From assembly GCA_002401545.1 (NCBI GenBank), contig NVTJ01000152.1, positions 1 to 8,284 on the forward strand: 8,284 bases of DNA, in the 5' to 3' direction. The notes under the pieces were generated by a model that saw only the letters and a program-made list of their open reading frames with translations, was not told where the DNA came from and did no database searches. This stretch comes from Alphaproteobacteria bacterium (GTDB lineage Bacteria; Pseudomonadota; Alphaproteobacteria; Sphingomonadales; Emcibacteraceae). The stretch's first letter is position 1, and each line of letters begins with the position of its first letter. A program made the position numbers and the translations under genes. Shown here piece after piece: positions 1 to 5,755 of the stretch.

Positions 1-154
1 GCAATGGGTCAGAGTCACTTGAATTTTTATTGATGGGGGATAACTCCCCCGCGCCGTGGGCGCTCCCCCTCCTCGTATTAACTCGGGCGGCCAGTCGGCC
101 TTGCCTCACCCTAGTCGGGTTCGGTTGCTAAAACTCACTACTAACTAATCAACA
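1..154. other. Non-coding 3' flank of sdhB
   Basis: No coding region is evident here. Read on the minus strand this is the trailer of the sdhCDAB transcript. It contains four compact inverted repeats between 35 and 120 (listed separately) and an AT-rich stretch at about 120-154. No hairpin followed by a run of T was found on the minus strand, so the end of the sdh transcript is not an obvious intrinsic terminator. The first bases (GGGTCAGAGTCA at 6-17) resemble a motif I remember from the neighbourhood of REP-associated tyrosine transposases; this is a recollection, not a proven match. Confidence 0.6.
35..120 (-). repeat. Cluster of four short GC-rich hairpins after sdhB
   Basis: Four inverted repeats can be read directly. 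They are GGGGGA-TAAC-TCCCCC at 35-50 (six perfect pairs), GCGCC-GTG-GGCGC at 51-63 (five pairs, abutting the first), GGCC-AGTC-GGCC at 89-100 (extended by GGC at 86-88 pairing with GCC at 103-105 around a two-base bulge), and ACCC-TAGTC-GGGT at 108-120. On the sdh message strand the last two both carry GACT in the loop. None is followed by a U tract. They may stabilise the 3' end of the sdh mRNA, act with Rho, or belong to a small RNA released from the trailer; the sequence does not decide among these. Confidence 0.55.
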
Positions 155-937
155 TCACCCCTGCCGTTCGACCATCATCTTTTTAATCTCGGCAATGGCC
201 TTGGCAGGATTTAATCCCTTGGGGCAGGTGTTGGTGCAGTTCATGATCGTGTGACAGCGGTATAGCCTGAACGGGTCTTCCAGATTATCCAGACGTTCGC
301 CCGTGGCCTCGTCCCGGCTGTCGATCAGCCAGCGGTAAGCCTGCAACAACACCGCAGGCCCGAGATATTTATCACTGTTCCACCAATAGCTCGGGCAGCT
401 TGTGGAGCAGCAGGCGCATAGCACACATTCATATAAGCCGTCCAGCTTGGCGCGGTCTTCCGGGCTTTGCAGCCGTTCGGCACCGCTCGGGGTTGGGCTG
501 ACCGTCTGCATCCACGGTTTGATGGACGAATATTGGGCGTAAAAATGGGTGAGGTCGGTGACCAGATCCTTGACCACTTCCATATGCGGCAGGGGATAGA
601 TATTAATATCGCCCTTGATTTCATCATTGGCTTTGGTACAGGCCAGGGTATTGGTGCCCTCAACATTCATGGCGCAGGAGCCACAAACCCCCTCGCGGCA
701 GGAGCGGCGGAAAGTGAGCGTCGGGTCGATCTCATTCTTGATCTTGATCAGGCCGTCCAGCACCATGGGGCCGCATTTATCCATATCCACCTCGTAAGTG
801 TCAATGCGCGGATTTTCCCCGTCATCCTCATTCCAACGATAAATGTTAAATTTGCGGACGGAAGTTGCGCCGTCATCCGCCTTGAAATATTTTCCCTTTT
901 TCACTGTGGAATTTGCGGGAAGTCTAAATTCAGCCAT
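155..937 (-). CDS. sdhB: Succinate dehydrogenase iron-sulfur subunit
   Basis: This is the electron-transfer subunit of complex II, which passes electrons from the SdhA flavin through three Fe-S clusters to ubiquinone on the cytoplasmic face of the inner membrane. With an ATG start at 937 the protein is 260 residues, normal for the family. Visible ligands are C80, C85, C88 and C100 for [2Fe-2S] (CREGVCGSC, then C100). The CVLCACCSTSCP motif gives C171, C174 and C177 for [4Fe-4S] and C181 for [3Fe-4S]; C228, C234 and C238 (CHTIMNCTNTCP) complete the two clusters. W185-W186 and H229 match the quinone-site residues of the E. coli enzyme. A TTG at 943 overlapping the sdhA stop (TTGA) would add two residues. 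ATG is preferred because MAEFxLPxNS is a familiar N-terminus, although the Shine-Dalgarno (GGG of CACGGG) is weak for either. It is the last gene of the operon, two bases after sdhA. Confidence 0.97.
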   Translation of the reverse strand: MAEFRLPANSTVKKGKYFKADDGATSVRKFNIYRWNEDDGENPRIDTYEVDMDKCGPMVLDGLIKIKNEIDPTLTFRRSCREGVCGSCAMNVEGTNTLACTKANDEIKGDINIYPLPHMEVVKDLVTDLTHFYAQYSSIKPWMQTVSPTPSGAERLQSPEDRAKLDGLYECVLCACCSTSCPSYWWNSDKYLGPAVLLQAYRWLIDSRDEATGERLDNLEDPFRLYRCHTIMNCTNTCPKGLNPAKAIAEIKKMMVERQG

Positions 938-939
938 GG

Positions 940-2727
940 TCAATATACCCGTGCTTTTGGTTTGATATAATCAATTTCATCAGTCAAAGTATAGTCATGA
1001 ACCGGGCGATAGGTGATATCCACCTTGCCGTCTATGAGACGCGCAATGGTATGTTTCATCCAGTCATCATCATTACGGTCAGGATAATCTTCCCGCGCAT
1101 GCGCCCCCCGGCTCTCATGACGGTTCGCGGCACAATGCATGGTGGTCACCGCGTGCATCAGCAGATTTTCAAGCTCCATGGTCTCGATCAGGTCACTGTT
1201 CCAGATTAATGAGCGGTCGCTTGTTTTAACATCATCCATCATGGCATAAATCTCGTCAATGCCCTCGACACCTTTATCCAAAGTATCCTGCTGACGGAAG
1301 ACCGCGCAATTTCCCTGCATCATGCGCTGCATCCTGTCGCGAATTTCTGCGGTTGATGTGCTGCCATCGGCGGTGCGGTATTTCTCCAGCCGACTCAGGG
1401 CCAAATCCGCATGATCCTCGGGTAATGGGGCGTGATCTGTCATCGGTTTGACAACATCCCCCACCCTGTGCGCCGCCGCCCGGCCAAAGACCACAAGGTC
1501 GATCAGGCTGTTGGAGCCCAGACGATTGGCGCCATGAACCGACACACAGGCCGCTTCGCCGACCGCCATCAGGCCAGTGACAATTCGATCGGGATCATCA
1601 TCTGTGGGGTTCAATACTTCGCCGTGATAATTACATGGAATACCGCCCATATTATAATGCGCGGTCGGCACAACCGGTATTGGTTCCTTGTTCACATCCA
1701 CGCCAGCGAAAATCCGCGCTGATTCTGAAATCCCTGGCAAGCGTTCGGCCAGCATTTCTGGGGACAGATGATCCAGATGCAGGAAGATATGATCCTTATG
1801 TTCGCCCACACCGCGCCCTTCCCTGATCTCCAGAGACATGGCCCGGCTGACCACATCGCGCGAGGCGAGATCCTTGGCCGACGGGGCGTAGCGTTCCATG
1901 AAACGCTCGCCTTCGGAATTCACAAGATAGCCGCCTTCGCCGCGCGCGCCTTCGGTAATCAATACCCCCGCGCCATAAACCCCGGTCGGATGGAACTGAA
2001 CAAATTCAAGGTCCTGCAGGGGAAGACCCGCCCGCTGCACCATGCCGCCGCCGTCACCGGTACAGGTATGGGCAGATGTCGCCGAGAAGTAAGTGCGGTT
2101 ATAGCCGCCGGTAGCCAGAACCGTCATATGGGACCGGAAACGGTGCAATTTACCCGTATTCATGTCCAGACAGATCACCCCCCGGCATTCGCCGTCCACC
2201 ATGATCAGGTCAATGGCAAAAAACTCCACATAAAAGTCGGTGTCATATTTCAAAGACTGCTGATAGAGAGAATGGAGCATGGCATGTCCGGTACGGTCCG
2301 CCGCCGCACAGGTGCGCAGGGCCGGACTGCCCTCGCCAAATTCCGTGGTCATACCGCCAAAGGCACGCTGATAAATCTTGCCCTCTTCCGTGCGCGAAAA
2401 AGGCACGCCCATATGTTCCAGTTCATAAACCGCGTCCGGAGCCGCGCGCACCATATATTCGATGGCATCCTGATCGCCGAGCCAGTCGGAACCCTTGACC
2501 GTATCATACATATGCCACTGCCATTTATCTGCCCCCATATTGCCGAGAGAGGCCGCGATGCCGCCCTGTGCCGCCACCGTATGGGAACGGGTGGGAAAGA
2601 CCTTGGAGATACAGGCGGTTTTCAGGCCTCCTTCGGCAATGCCCATGGCCGCCCGAAGGCCCGCGCCACCGGCCCCGATGACAATGGCATCATAAACGTG
2701 ATCAATTAATTCATATGTCTTGCTCAT
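940..2727 (-). CDS. sdhA: Succinate dehydrogenase flavoprotein subunit
   Basis: This is the catalytic subunit of complex II; it oxidises succinate to fumarate in the TCA cycle using covalently bound FAD. The protein is 595 residues from the ATG at 2727, a standard length. The dinucleotide-binding GAGGAG lies at residues 18-23, and the FAD-attachment histidine is H49 in RSHTVAAQGG. Active-site residues corresponding to E. coli H242, R286, H354 and R399 are H246 (QFHPTG), R290 (ASRDVVSR), H357 (TAHYNMGG) and R402 (GANRLGSNSL). The ATG at 2727 is chosen over a TTG at 2733. A GTAAGG Shine-Dalgarno (2735-2740) overlaps the sdhD stop and lies 7 bases before the ATG but only one base before the TTG. 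Such overlap suggests translational coupling to sdhD. No key residue is missing. Confidence 0.98.
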   Translation of the reverse strand: MSKTYELIDHVYDAIVIGAGGAGLRAAMGIAEGGLKTACISKVFPTRSHTVAAQGGIAASLGNMGADKWQWHMYDTVKGSDWLGDQDAIEYMVRAAPDAVYELEHMGVPFSRTEEGKIYQRAFGGMTTEFGEGSPALRTCAAADRTGHAMLHSLYQQSLKYDTDFYVEFFAIDLIMVDGECRGVICLDMNTGKLHRFRSHMTVLATGGYNRTYFSATSAHTCTGDGGGMVQRAGLPLQDLEFVQFHPTGVYGAGVLITEGARGEGGYLVNSEGERFMERYAPSAKDLASRDVVSRAMSLEIREGRGVGEHKDHIFLHLDHLSPEMLAERLPGISESARIFAGVDVNKEPIPVVPTAHYNMGGIPCNYHGEVLNPTDDDPDRIVTGLMAVGEAACVSVHGANRLGSNSLIDLVVFGRAAAHRVGDVVKPMTDHAPLPEDHADLALSRLEKYRTADGSTSTAEIRDRMQRMMQGNCAVFRQQDTLDKGVEGIDEIYAMMDDVKTSDRSLIWNSDLIETMELENLLMHAVTTMHCAANRHESRGAHAREDYPDRNDDDWMKHTIARLIDGKVDITYRPVHDYTLTDEIDYIKPKARVY

Positions 2728-2736
2728 GCTCAAGCC

Positions 2737-3111
2737 TTACAATGCAATTTTAAGAACGGAAAAAATGGACGTCACCGCAATGATGGTGCATCCAAACAAT
2801 ATAGCGAACTGAAGAAAGACTTTCATGCCGCCGCCATGGATATAATCCTCAACAACCGCCTGCAGGCCAAGGCGCAGATGATATAATCCAATAACGATAT
2901 ATAACAGAATCAAAGTCGCCGAGACGGGTGAGGCCAGCCATGTTCTTACCATAAAATAGTCGGCATGTGTCATCTGCACGATGGAGGCCACAAACCAGAT
3001 GGTCAGCGGAACCAGCGCCACAGCGGCGATTTTCTGCATCCACCAGTGTTCAGTGCCACTCCTGGCACTGCCCAGGCCACGTACTTTACTGATCGGAGTA
3101 TTCATGCTCAT
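2737..3111 (-). CDS. sdhD: Succinate dehydrogenase membrane anchor subunit SdhD
   Basis: This is the small hydrophobic anchor that, with SdhC, holds SdhAB at the inner membrane and contributes to the heme b and ubiquinone sites. The 124-residue protein has the N-terminal VRGLGSARSGTEHWW stretch typical of alphaproteobacterial SdhD. Three hydrophobic segments follow, at about residues 27-47, 61-85 and 97-120. The heme-ligand histidine is H78 in the HLRLGLQAVVEDY motif (H-x3-G-x5-DY), which also carries D89-Y90 of the quinone site. The start at 3111 is supported by GGAG (3118-3121) six bases upstream, immediately after the sdhC stop. A second ATG at 3105 is less well spaced. The gene lies 10 bases after sdhC and 9 bases before sdhA. 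Confidence 0.95.
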   Translation of the reverse strand: MSMNTPISKVRGLGSARSGTEHWWMQKIAAVALVPLTIWFVASIVQMTHADYFMVRTWLASPVSATLILLYIVIGLYHLRLGLQAVVEDYIHGGGMKVFLQFAILFGCTIIAVTSIFSVLKIAL

Positions 3112-3121
3112 ATCGCTCTCC

Positions 3122-3508
3122 CTATATCAAACCGTAACCGATGACCCAGGACATGGCGGTAAAGACCACCGTACCCAGAAAAACCAGCATATTGCTGCGG
3201 GCGGTGGTTTCAATATCAAAACCCATACCCATATCCCAGAATAAATGCCGGATACCGTTGCAGAGGTGAAGCATCAATGACAGGGTAAAACCCATCAAGG
3301 CAATCTTGCCGACAATGCTGCTCATACATATCTGAAATTGCTCGTAGGCGTCCGGTCCCGAGGCCAGGGCCATCAGCCACCAGGCCAACAGCAATGTGCC
3401 GCCGCCCAGGGCAACGCCCGAGACCCGGTGCAAAATGGACAATGCCATATGCGGACCCCATTTATATATCTGGAGATGCGGCGAGGTTGGCCGCTTTGTG
3501 GTTGCCAT
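3122..3508 (-). CDS. sdhC: Succinate dehydrogenase cytochrome b556 subunit SdhC
   Basis: First gene of the sdhCDAB operon, encoding the larger membrane anchor that ligates heme b and forms much of the ubiquinone pocket. The 128-residue protein contains both family signatures. The first is RPTSPHLQIYKW running into SILHRVSG (S24, H27, R28, S30). The second is HLCNGIRHLFWDMG (residues 81-94), where H81 is the expected axial heme ligand. Hydrophobic segments lie at about residues 30-50, 65-89 and 105-127. The ATG at 3508 is preceded by AGAGGGA, a reasonable Shine-Dalgarno 9 bases upstream. The gene ends in TAG, which merges into the sdhD ribosome binding site (TAGGGAGAG), consistent with coupled translation. 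Length and motifs are normal. Confidence 0.96.
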   Translation of the reverse strand: MATTKRPTSPHLQIYKWGPHMALSILHRVSGVALGGGTLLLAWWLMALASGPDAYEQFQICMSSIVGKIALMGFTLSLMLHLCNGIRHLFWDMGMGFDIETTARSNMLVFLGTVVFTAMSWVIGYGLI

Positions 3509-3648
3509 ATATTATTCCCTCTTCTTAATTTGCGCGGATCATGTCTCCGCACGCACCCAATGCATCCTTGTTCTTAAAACGATTATCCCCACAGGGCAAG
3601 AACTACATTGATATTAGAGTGAAATTTTCTCAATAAGTTACATGTTTT
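3509..3648 (-). promoter_or_regulatory. Leader region of the sdh operon with an inverted repeat
   Basis: This 140-base gap separates mch from sdhC on the same strand. No hairpin with a T run was seen after the mch stop, so read-through into sdh is possible. An inverted repeat GTTCTT (3570-3575) and AAGAAC (3598-3603) encloses 22 bases. Between its arms, on the minus strand, lies GATAAT, which resembles a -10 element but has no convincing -35 at 16-18 bases. A promoter for sdhC is expected here, but its exact position cannot be fixed by eye. Confidence 0.35.
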
Positions 3649-4704
3649 TTAAATACGCCGTGGCAGCAGCAGCCAGATATCCAGGTCCAGAAAAACCGCC
3701 GGGTCATATTTTCCGTCATCCATCTTATAAGAAAATGCGTCCGGTGACTTGTCTTTCAATGCCACCAGTCTGCACCTCAATGCCGCCACATCCGACCTGC
3801 CTTTAATTTCTGCCTTATCCAGAATTTCTGACCAGGCATATACCGTGTCGCCTGCCATACAGGGGTTAACATGCCGCCCGCCATTAATGGCCAGTATATT
3901 CTGTCCGTTGCCAAGACCATTGAAACTCAACCCCCGCGCCAGAGAGATCACGTGGCCGCCGTAAACTATGCGTTCCCCAAGCCGCCCGTCCTTCATGGCG
4001 TGCAGGTTAAAATGCACCTTGGCCGTATTCTGATAGAGGCGGGTGGCCAGCATATGGTCGGCGGCCTCTATGGTCATGCCGTCCACATGGCTGATTTTCT
4101 CACCCACCTGATAATCTTCCCAGAAATAACCGCAGCCTGAAAGAATGCTGTCATAGCCCCCATACTGTAAATTTTCCGGTATGGTCAGATTTTCCGGTGC
4201 CACAACAGCCGGCAATTCCGGGATCAGTGTTTCTGGCGGCGGGCTTGCCGCGTCGCGCTTGTTTACCATGACCCAGCGGACATATTCCACAACGCATTTG
4301 CCCCTTTGATTGACGCCGCGCGTACGCACATAAACATTGCCCGTCCGGCCATTTGAATTTTCTTTCAGCCCGATCACCTCGCTGGTGGCGGACAGCGTAT
4401 CCCCCGGATAAACCGATGCGAGGAACCGGCAATCGGCATAGCCCAGATTGGCCACCGCATTGATGGAAATATCGGCCACGGTCTTGCCAAAGACAATATG
4501 AAAAACCAGCAGGTCATCCACAGGTGAGCGCAAGAGGCCGGATTTTTCAGCAAAAACATCGGAAGACTGCAAAGCAAAGCGCATACCGTAAAGTGCCGAA
4601 TAAAGACTGATATCACCCGTGGTGACCGTCCGGGGCGTGGCATGAAAAATCACCTGACCCAGATGAAAATCCTCAAAATAATTGCCTTCGGAAATCTTTG
4701 ACAT
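3649..4704 (-). CDS. mch: Mesaconyl-CoA hydratase (MaoC-like, double hotdog)
   Basis: Likely 2-methylfumaryl-CoA (mesaconyl-CoA) hydratase, which interconverts mesaconyl-CoA and (2R,3S)-beta-methylmalyl-CoA in the ethylmalonyl-CoA pathway of acetate assimilation; cytoplasmic. The 351-residue length matches Rhodobacter Mch (about 343), and stretches such as NYFEDFHLGQ (8-17), LLVFHIVFGKTV (65-76), VEYVRWVMV (139-147) and TRLYQNTAKVHFNLH (221-235) agree with that family as I remember it. Two MaoC/hotdog halves are visible: residues about 8-150 with YPGDTL at 99-104, and about 195-345 with IVYGGHVISLARGLSFNG (246-263) and AGDTVYAWSEI (284-294). The ATG at 4704 directly abuts the upstream gene's TGA. 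A perfect GGAGG (4710-4714) inside that gene lies five bases upstream, so the pair is probably co-transcribed and coupled. A general MaoC hydratase of other specificity is the main alternative, but less likely. Confidence 0.9.
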   Translation of the reverse strand: MSKISEGNYFEDFHLGQVIFHATPRTVTTGDISLYSALYGMRFALQSSDVFAEKSGLLRSPVDDLLVFHIVFGKTVADISINAVANLGYADCRFLASVYPGDTLSATSEVIGLKENSNGRTGNVYVRTRGVNQRGKCVVEYVRWVMVNKRDAASPPPETLIPELPAVVAPENLTIPENLQYGGYDSILSGCGYFWEDYQVGEKISHVDGMTIEAADHMLATRLYQNTAKVHFNLHAMKDGRLGERIVYGGHVISLARGLSFNGLGNGQNILAINGGRHVNPCMAGDTVYAWSEILDKAEIKGRSDVAALRCRLVALKDKSPDAFSYKMDDGKYDPAVFLDLDIWLLLPRRI

Positions 4705-5580
4705 TCAGGCCTCCAACTGCTTGATGGCTTCGGATAATATCACCAGCCGGCGGGCGTTTTCCACATGTAAATTCTCAATCAGCTTGCCATCCACCAGCAC
4801 CACGCCCTTGCCCGCAGCTTTGGCCTCGGCGAAAGCGTCAATGATCAGCCGGGCGAATTCAAGCTCTGACGGGGACGGCGCAAAAACCTCATTGGCCCCG
4901 GCCAATTGTTTCGGATGGATCAGGGTCTTGCCGTCAAAGCCAAATTCCAGCCCCTGCCGGCAACTGGCGCGAAAACCCTGATCATCATTCAGATCCAGAC
5001 AAACCCCGTCCAAAATATCAATATTTTCCGCCCGTGCGGCCAGCATACATAACCCCAGACTGGTCAATACCGGCAGTCTCATTGAGGTGTGACGGGCATG
5101 AAGGTCTTTCACCAGATCACTGGTCCCCATGACAAAACAGGTAAGATTGTCCGAACTGGCGGCAATTTCGGACGCATTCAGCATAGCGCGCGGCGTTTCC
5201 ATCATACACCAGATTCTGGTTTTTTCCGGGGCAGAGAATTCAGCCATCATATCCTCGGCCTGACGAACCATATGGGCGCTTTCCACCTTGGGCAGCAGAA
5301 TCGCATCCGGTCCGGCCGCGGAGGCCGCGCGCAGATCGTCCACCCCCCATTCGCTGTCCAGACTGTTAATGCGGATGATCAGTTCGCGGGCGCCGAATCC
5401 GCCCGATTTGACCGCATCACACACAAGAGTACGGGCCTCCTGCTTGGCCGCCACCGCCACCGCGTCTTCCAAGTCGAAAATCAGACAATCCGCCGCCAGT
5501 CCCTTTGCCTTTTCCAGCGCACGCGGATTGGAACCGGGCATATATAATACGCTTCTGCGGGGCCTGATCTGATCACTCAT
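4705..5580 (-). CDS. CitE/malyl-CoA lyase family protein, probably (3S)-malyl-CoA thioesterase or beta-methylmalyl-CoA lyase
   Basis: A 291-residue HpcH/HpaI-CitE family TIM-barrel protein acting on CoA esters in the cytoplasm. Family residues are visible: DLED at 36-39 in the first strand region, RIN at 70-72, LPKVE at 96-100, and the Mg-ligand glutamate E128 in METPRAM. The second Mg-ligand candidate is D155 (MGTSDLVKDL), and DGKTLIHPKQ lies at 217-226 for CoA and substrate binding. The C-terminal lid has DGKLIENLHV, with E269 where malyl- and citramalyl-CoA lyases usually carry a catalytic Asp. Its N-terminus (RRSVLYMPGSNPRALEKA) resembles Rhodobacter Mcl2, a (3S)-malyl-CoA thioesterase, more than the Mcl1 lyase. 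Position directly before mch still allows beta-methylmalyl-CoA cleavage. The ATG at 5580 is chosen because AAGGA lies 9 bases upstream and homology begins there; the frame is open further upstream, but only through the promoter. Confidence 0.88.
   Translation of the reverse strand: MSDQIRPRRSVLYMPGSNPRALEKAKGLAADCLIFDLEDAVAVAAKQEARTLVCDAVKSGGFGARELIIRINSLDSEWGVDDLRAASAAGPDAILLPKVESAHMVRQAEDMMAEFSAPEKTRIWCMMETPRAMLNASEIAASSDNLTCFVMGTSDLVKDLHARHTSMRLPVLTSLGLCMLAARAENIDILDGVCLDLNDDQGFRASCRQGLEFGFDGKTLIHPKQLAGANEVFAPSPSELEFARLIIDAFAEAKAAGKGVVLVDGKLIENLHVENARRLVILSEAIKQLEA
4710..4714 (-). promoter_or_regulatory. Strong Shine-Dalgarno of mch inside the upstream gene
   Basis: GGAGG on the minus strand lies five bases before the mch ATG and inside the last codons of the CitE-family gene. 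Because stop and start abut, ribosomes finishing the upstream gene can reinitiate on mch; this site also fixes the mch start. Confidence 0.75.
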
Positions 5581-5607
5581 GGGGGGATGTCCTTGCCGTT
5601 TCTGATA

Positions 5608-5622
5608 TATTATTTCATAATA
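5608..5622. repeat. Operator-like inverted repeat near the mcl-mch transcription start
   Basis: A perfect six-base inverted repeat TATTAT-TTC-ATAATA begins about 9 bases downstream of the predicted -10 element of the CitE-mch promoter, so it lies at or just after the expected transcription start. It could be an operator for a dimeric regulator or a small hairpin at the 5' end of the message. Because it is entirely AT in the arms within an AT-rich gap, chance is also plausible. Confidence 0.35.
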
Positions 5623-5631
5623 GACCGTGTA

Positions 5632-5660
5632 TTTATATATTTTATTGCGCCATATGACAA
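5632..5660 (-). promoter_or_regulatory. Predicted sigma70-type promoter of the CitE-mch pair
   Basis: On the minus strand TTGTCA (5655-5660) and TATAAA (5632-5637) are separated by exactly 17 bases, and each matches five of six consensus positions. Transcription would start near 5625, giving a leader of about 45 bases with AAGGA before the ATG at 5580. Alphaproteobacterial housekeeping promoters often have a less conserved -10 than E. coli, so this is a better match than usual. Confidence 0.55.
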
Positions 5661-5699
5661 GATGCTGCATTGCAATAATATTTAGATATGAAATACCGG

Positions 5700-5728
5700 T
5701 TGATTTAGGCCGTAGACTCATTAATTAT
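5700..5728 (+). promoter_or_regulatory. Possible weak promoter of the M28 peptidase gene
   Basis: TTGATT (5700-5705) and AATTAT (5723-5728) are 17 bases apart and each matches four of six consensus positions. It would start transcription about 20 bases before the ATG at 5756, close to the ribosome binding site AAGGGA (5741-5746). This is the best candidate I saw on the plus strand of the divergent gap, but it is weak. Confidence 0.25.
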
Positions 5729-5755
5729 GTGGCCATAACCAAGGGATAATATTTT

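Noticed and set aside
35..50. Intrinsic terminator of the sdh operon
   Set aside because: The hairpin is good, but on the sdh strand it is followed by ATCAATAAAAATTC rather than a run of T, so it lacks the hallmark of a Rho-independent terminator.
1..154. tRNA-like arm around GGGTTCGG (117-124)
   Set aside because: No acceptor stem, anticodon arm or D arm could be fitted around it; the match is limited to a few bases of a T-loop-like string.
1768..2709. Open frame of 313 codons on the plus strand opposite sdhA
   Set aside because: It lies wholly antisense to a fully recognisable sdhA and its translation shows no family motif. Long antisense frames are expected opposite GC-rich coding sequence.
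2728..2733. TTG start for sdhA two codons before the ATG
   Set aside because: It would leave one base between the GTAAGG Shine-Dalgarno and the start codon, while the ATG at 2727 has seven.
3649..4704. A fused pair of separate MaoC genes
   Set aside because: Two hotdog halves in one chain of about 350 residues is the normal architecture of mesaconyl-CoA hydratase, not a recent fusion.
5581..5721. N-terminal extension of the CitE-family protein from an upstream start at 5721
   Set aside because: The 47 added residues do not look like family sequence, and the stretch carries the predicted promoter, an inverted repeat and the Shine-Dalgarno for the ATG at 5580.
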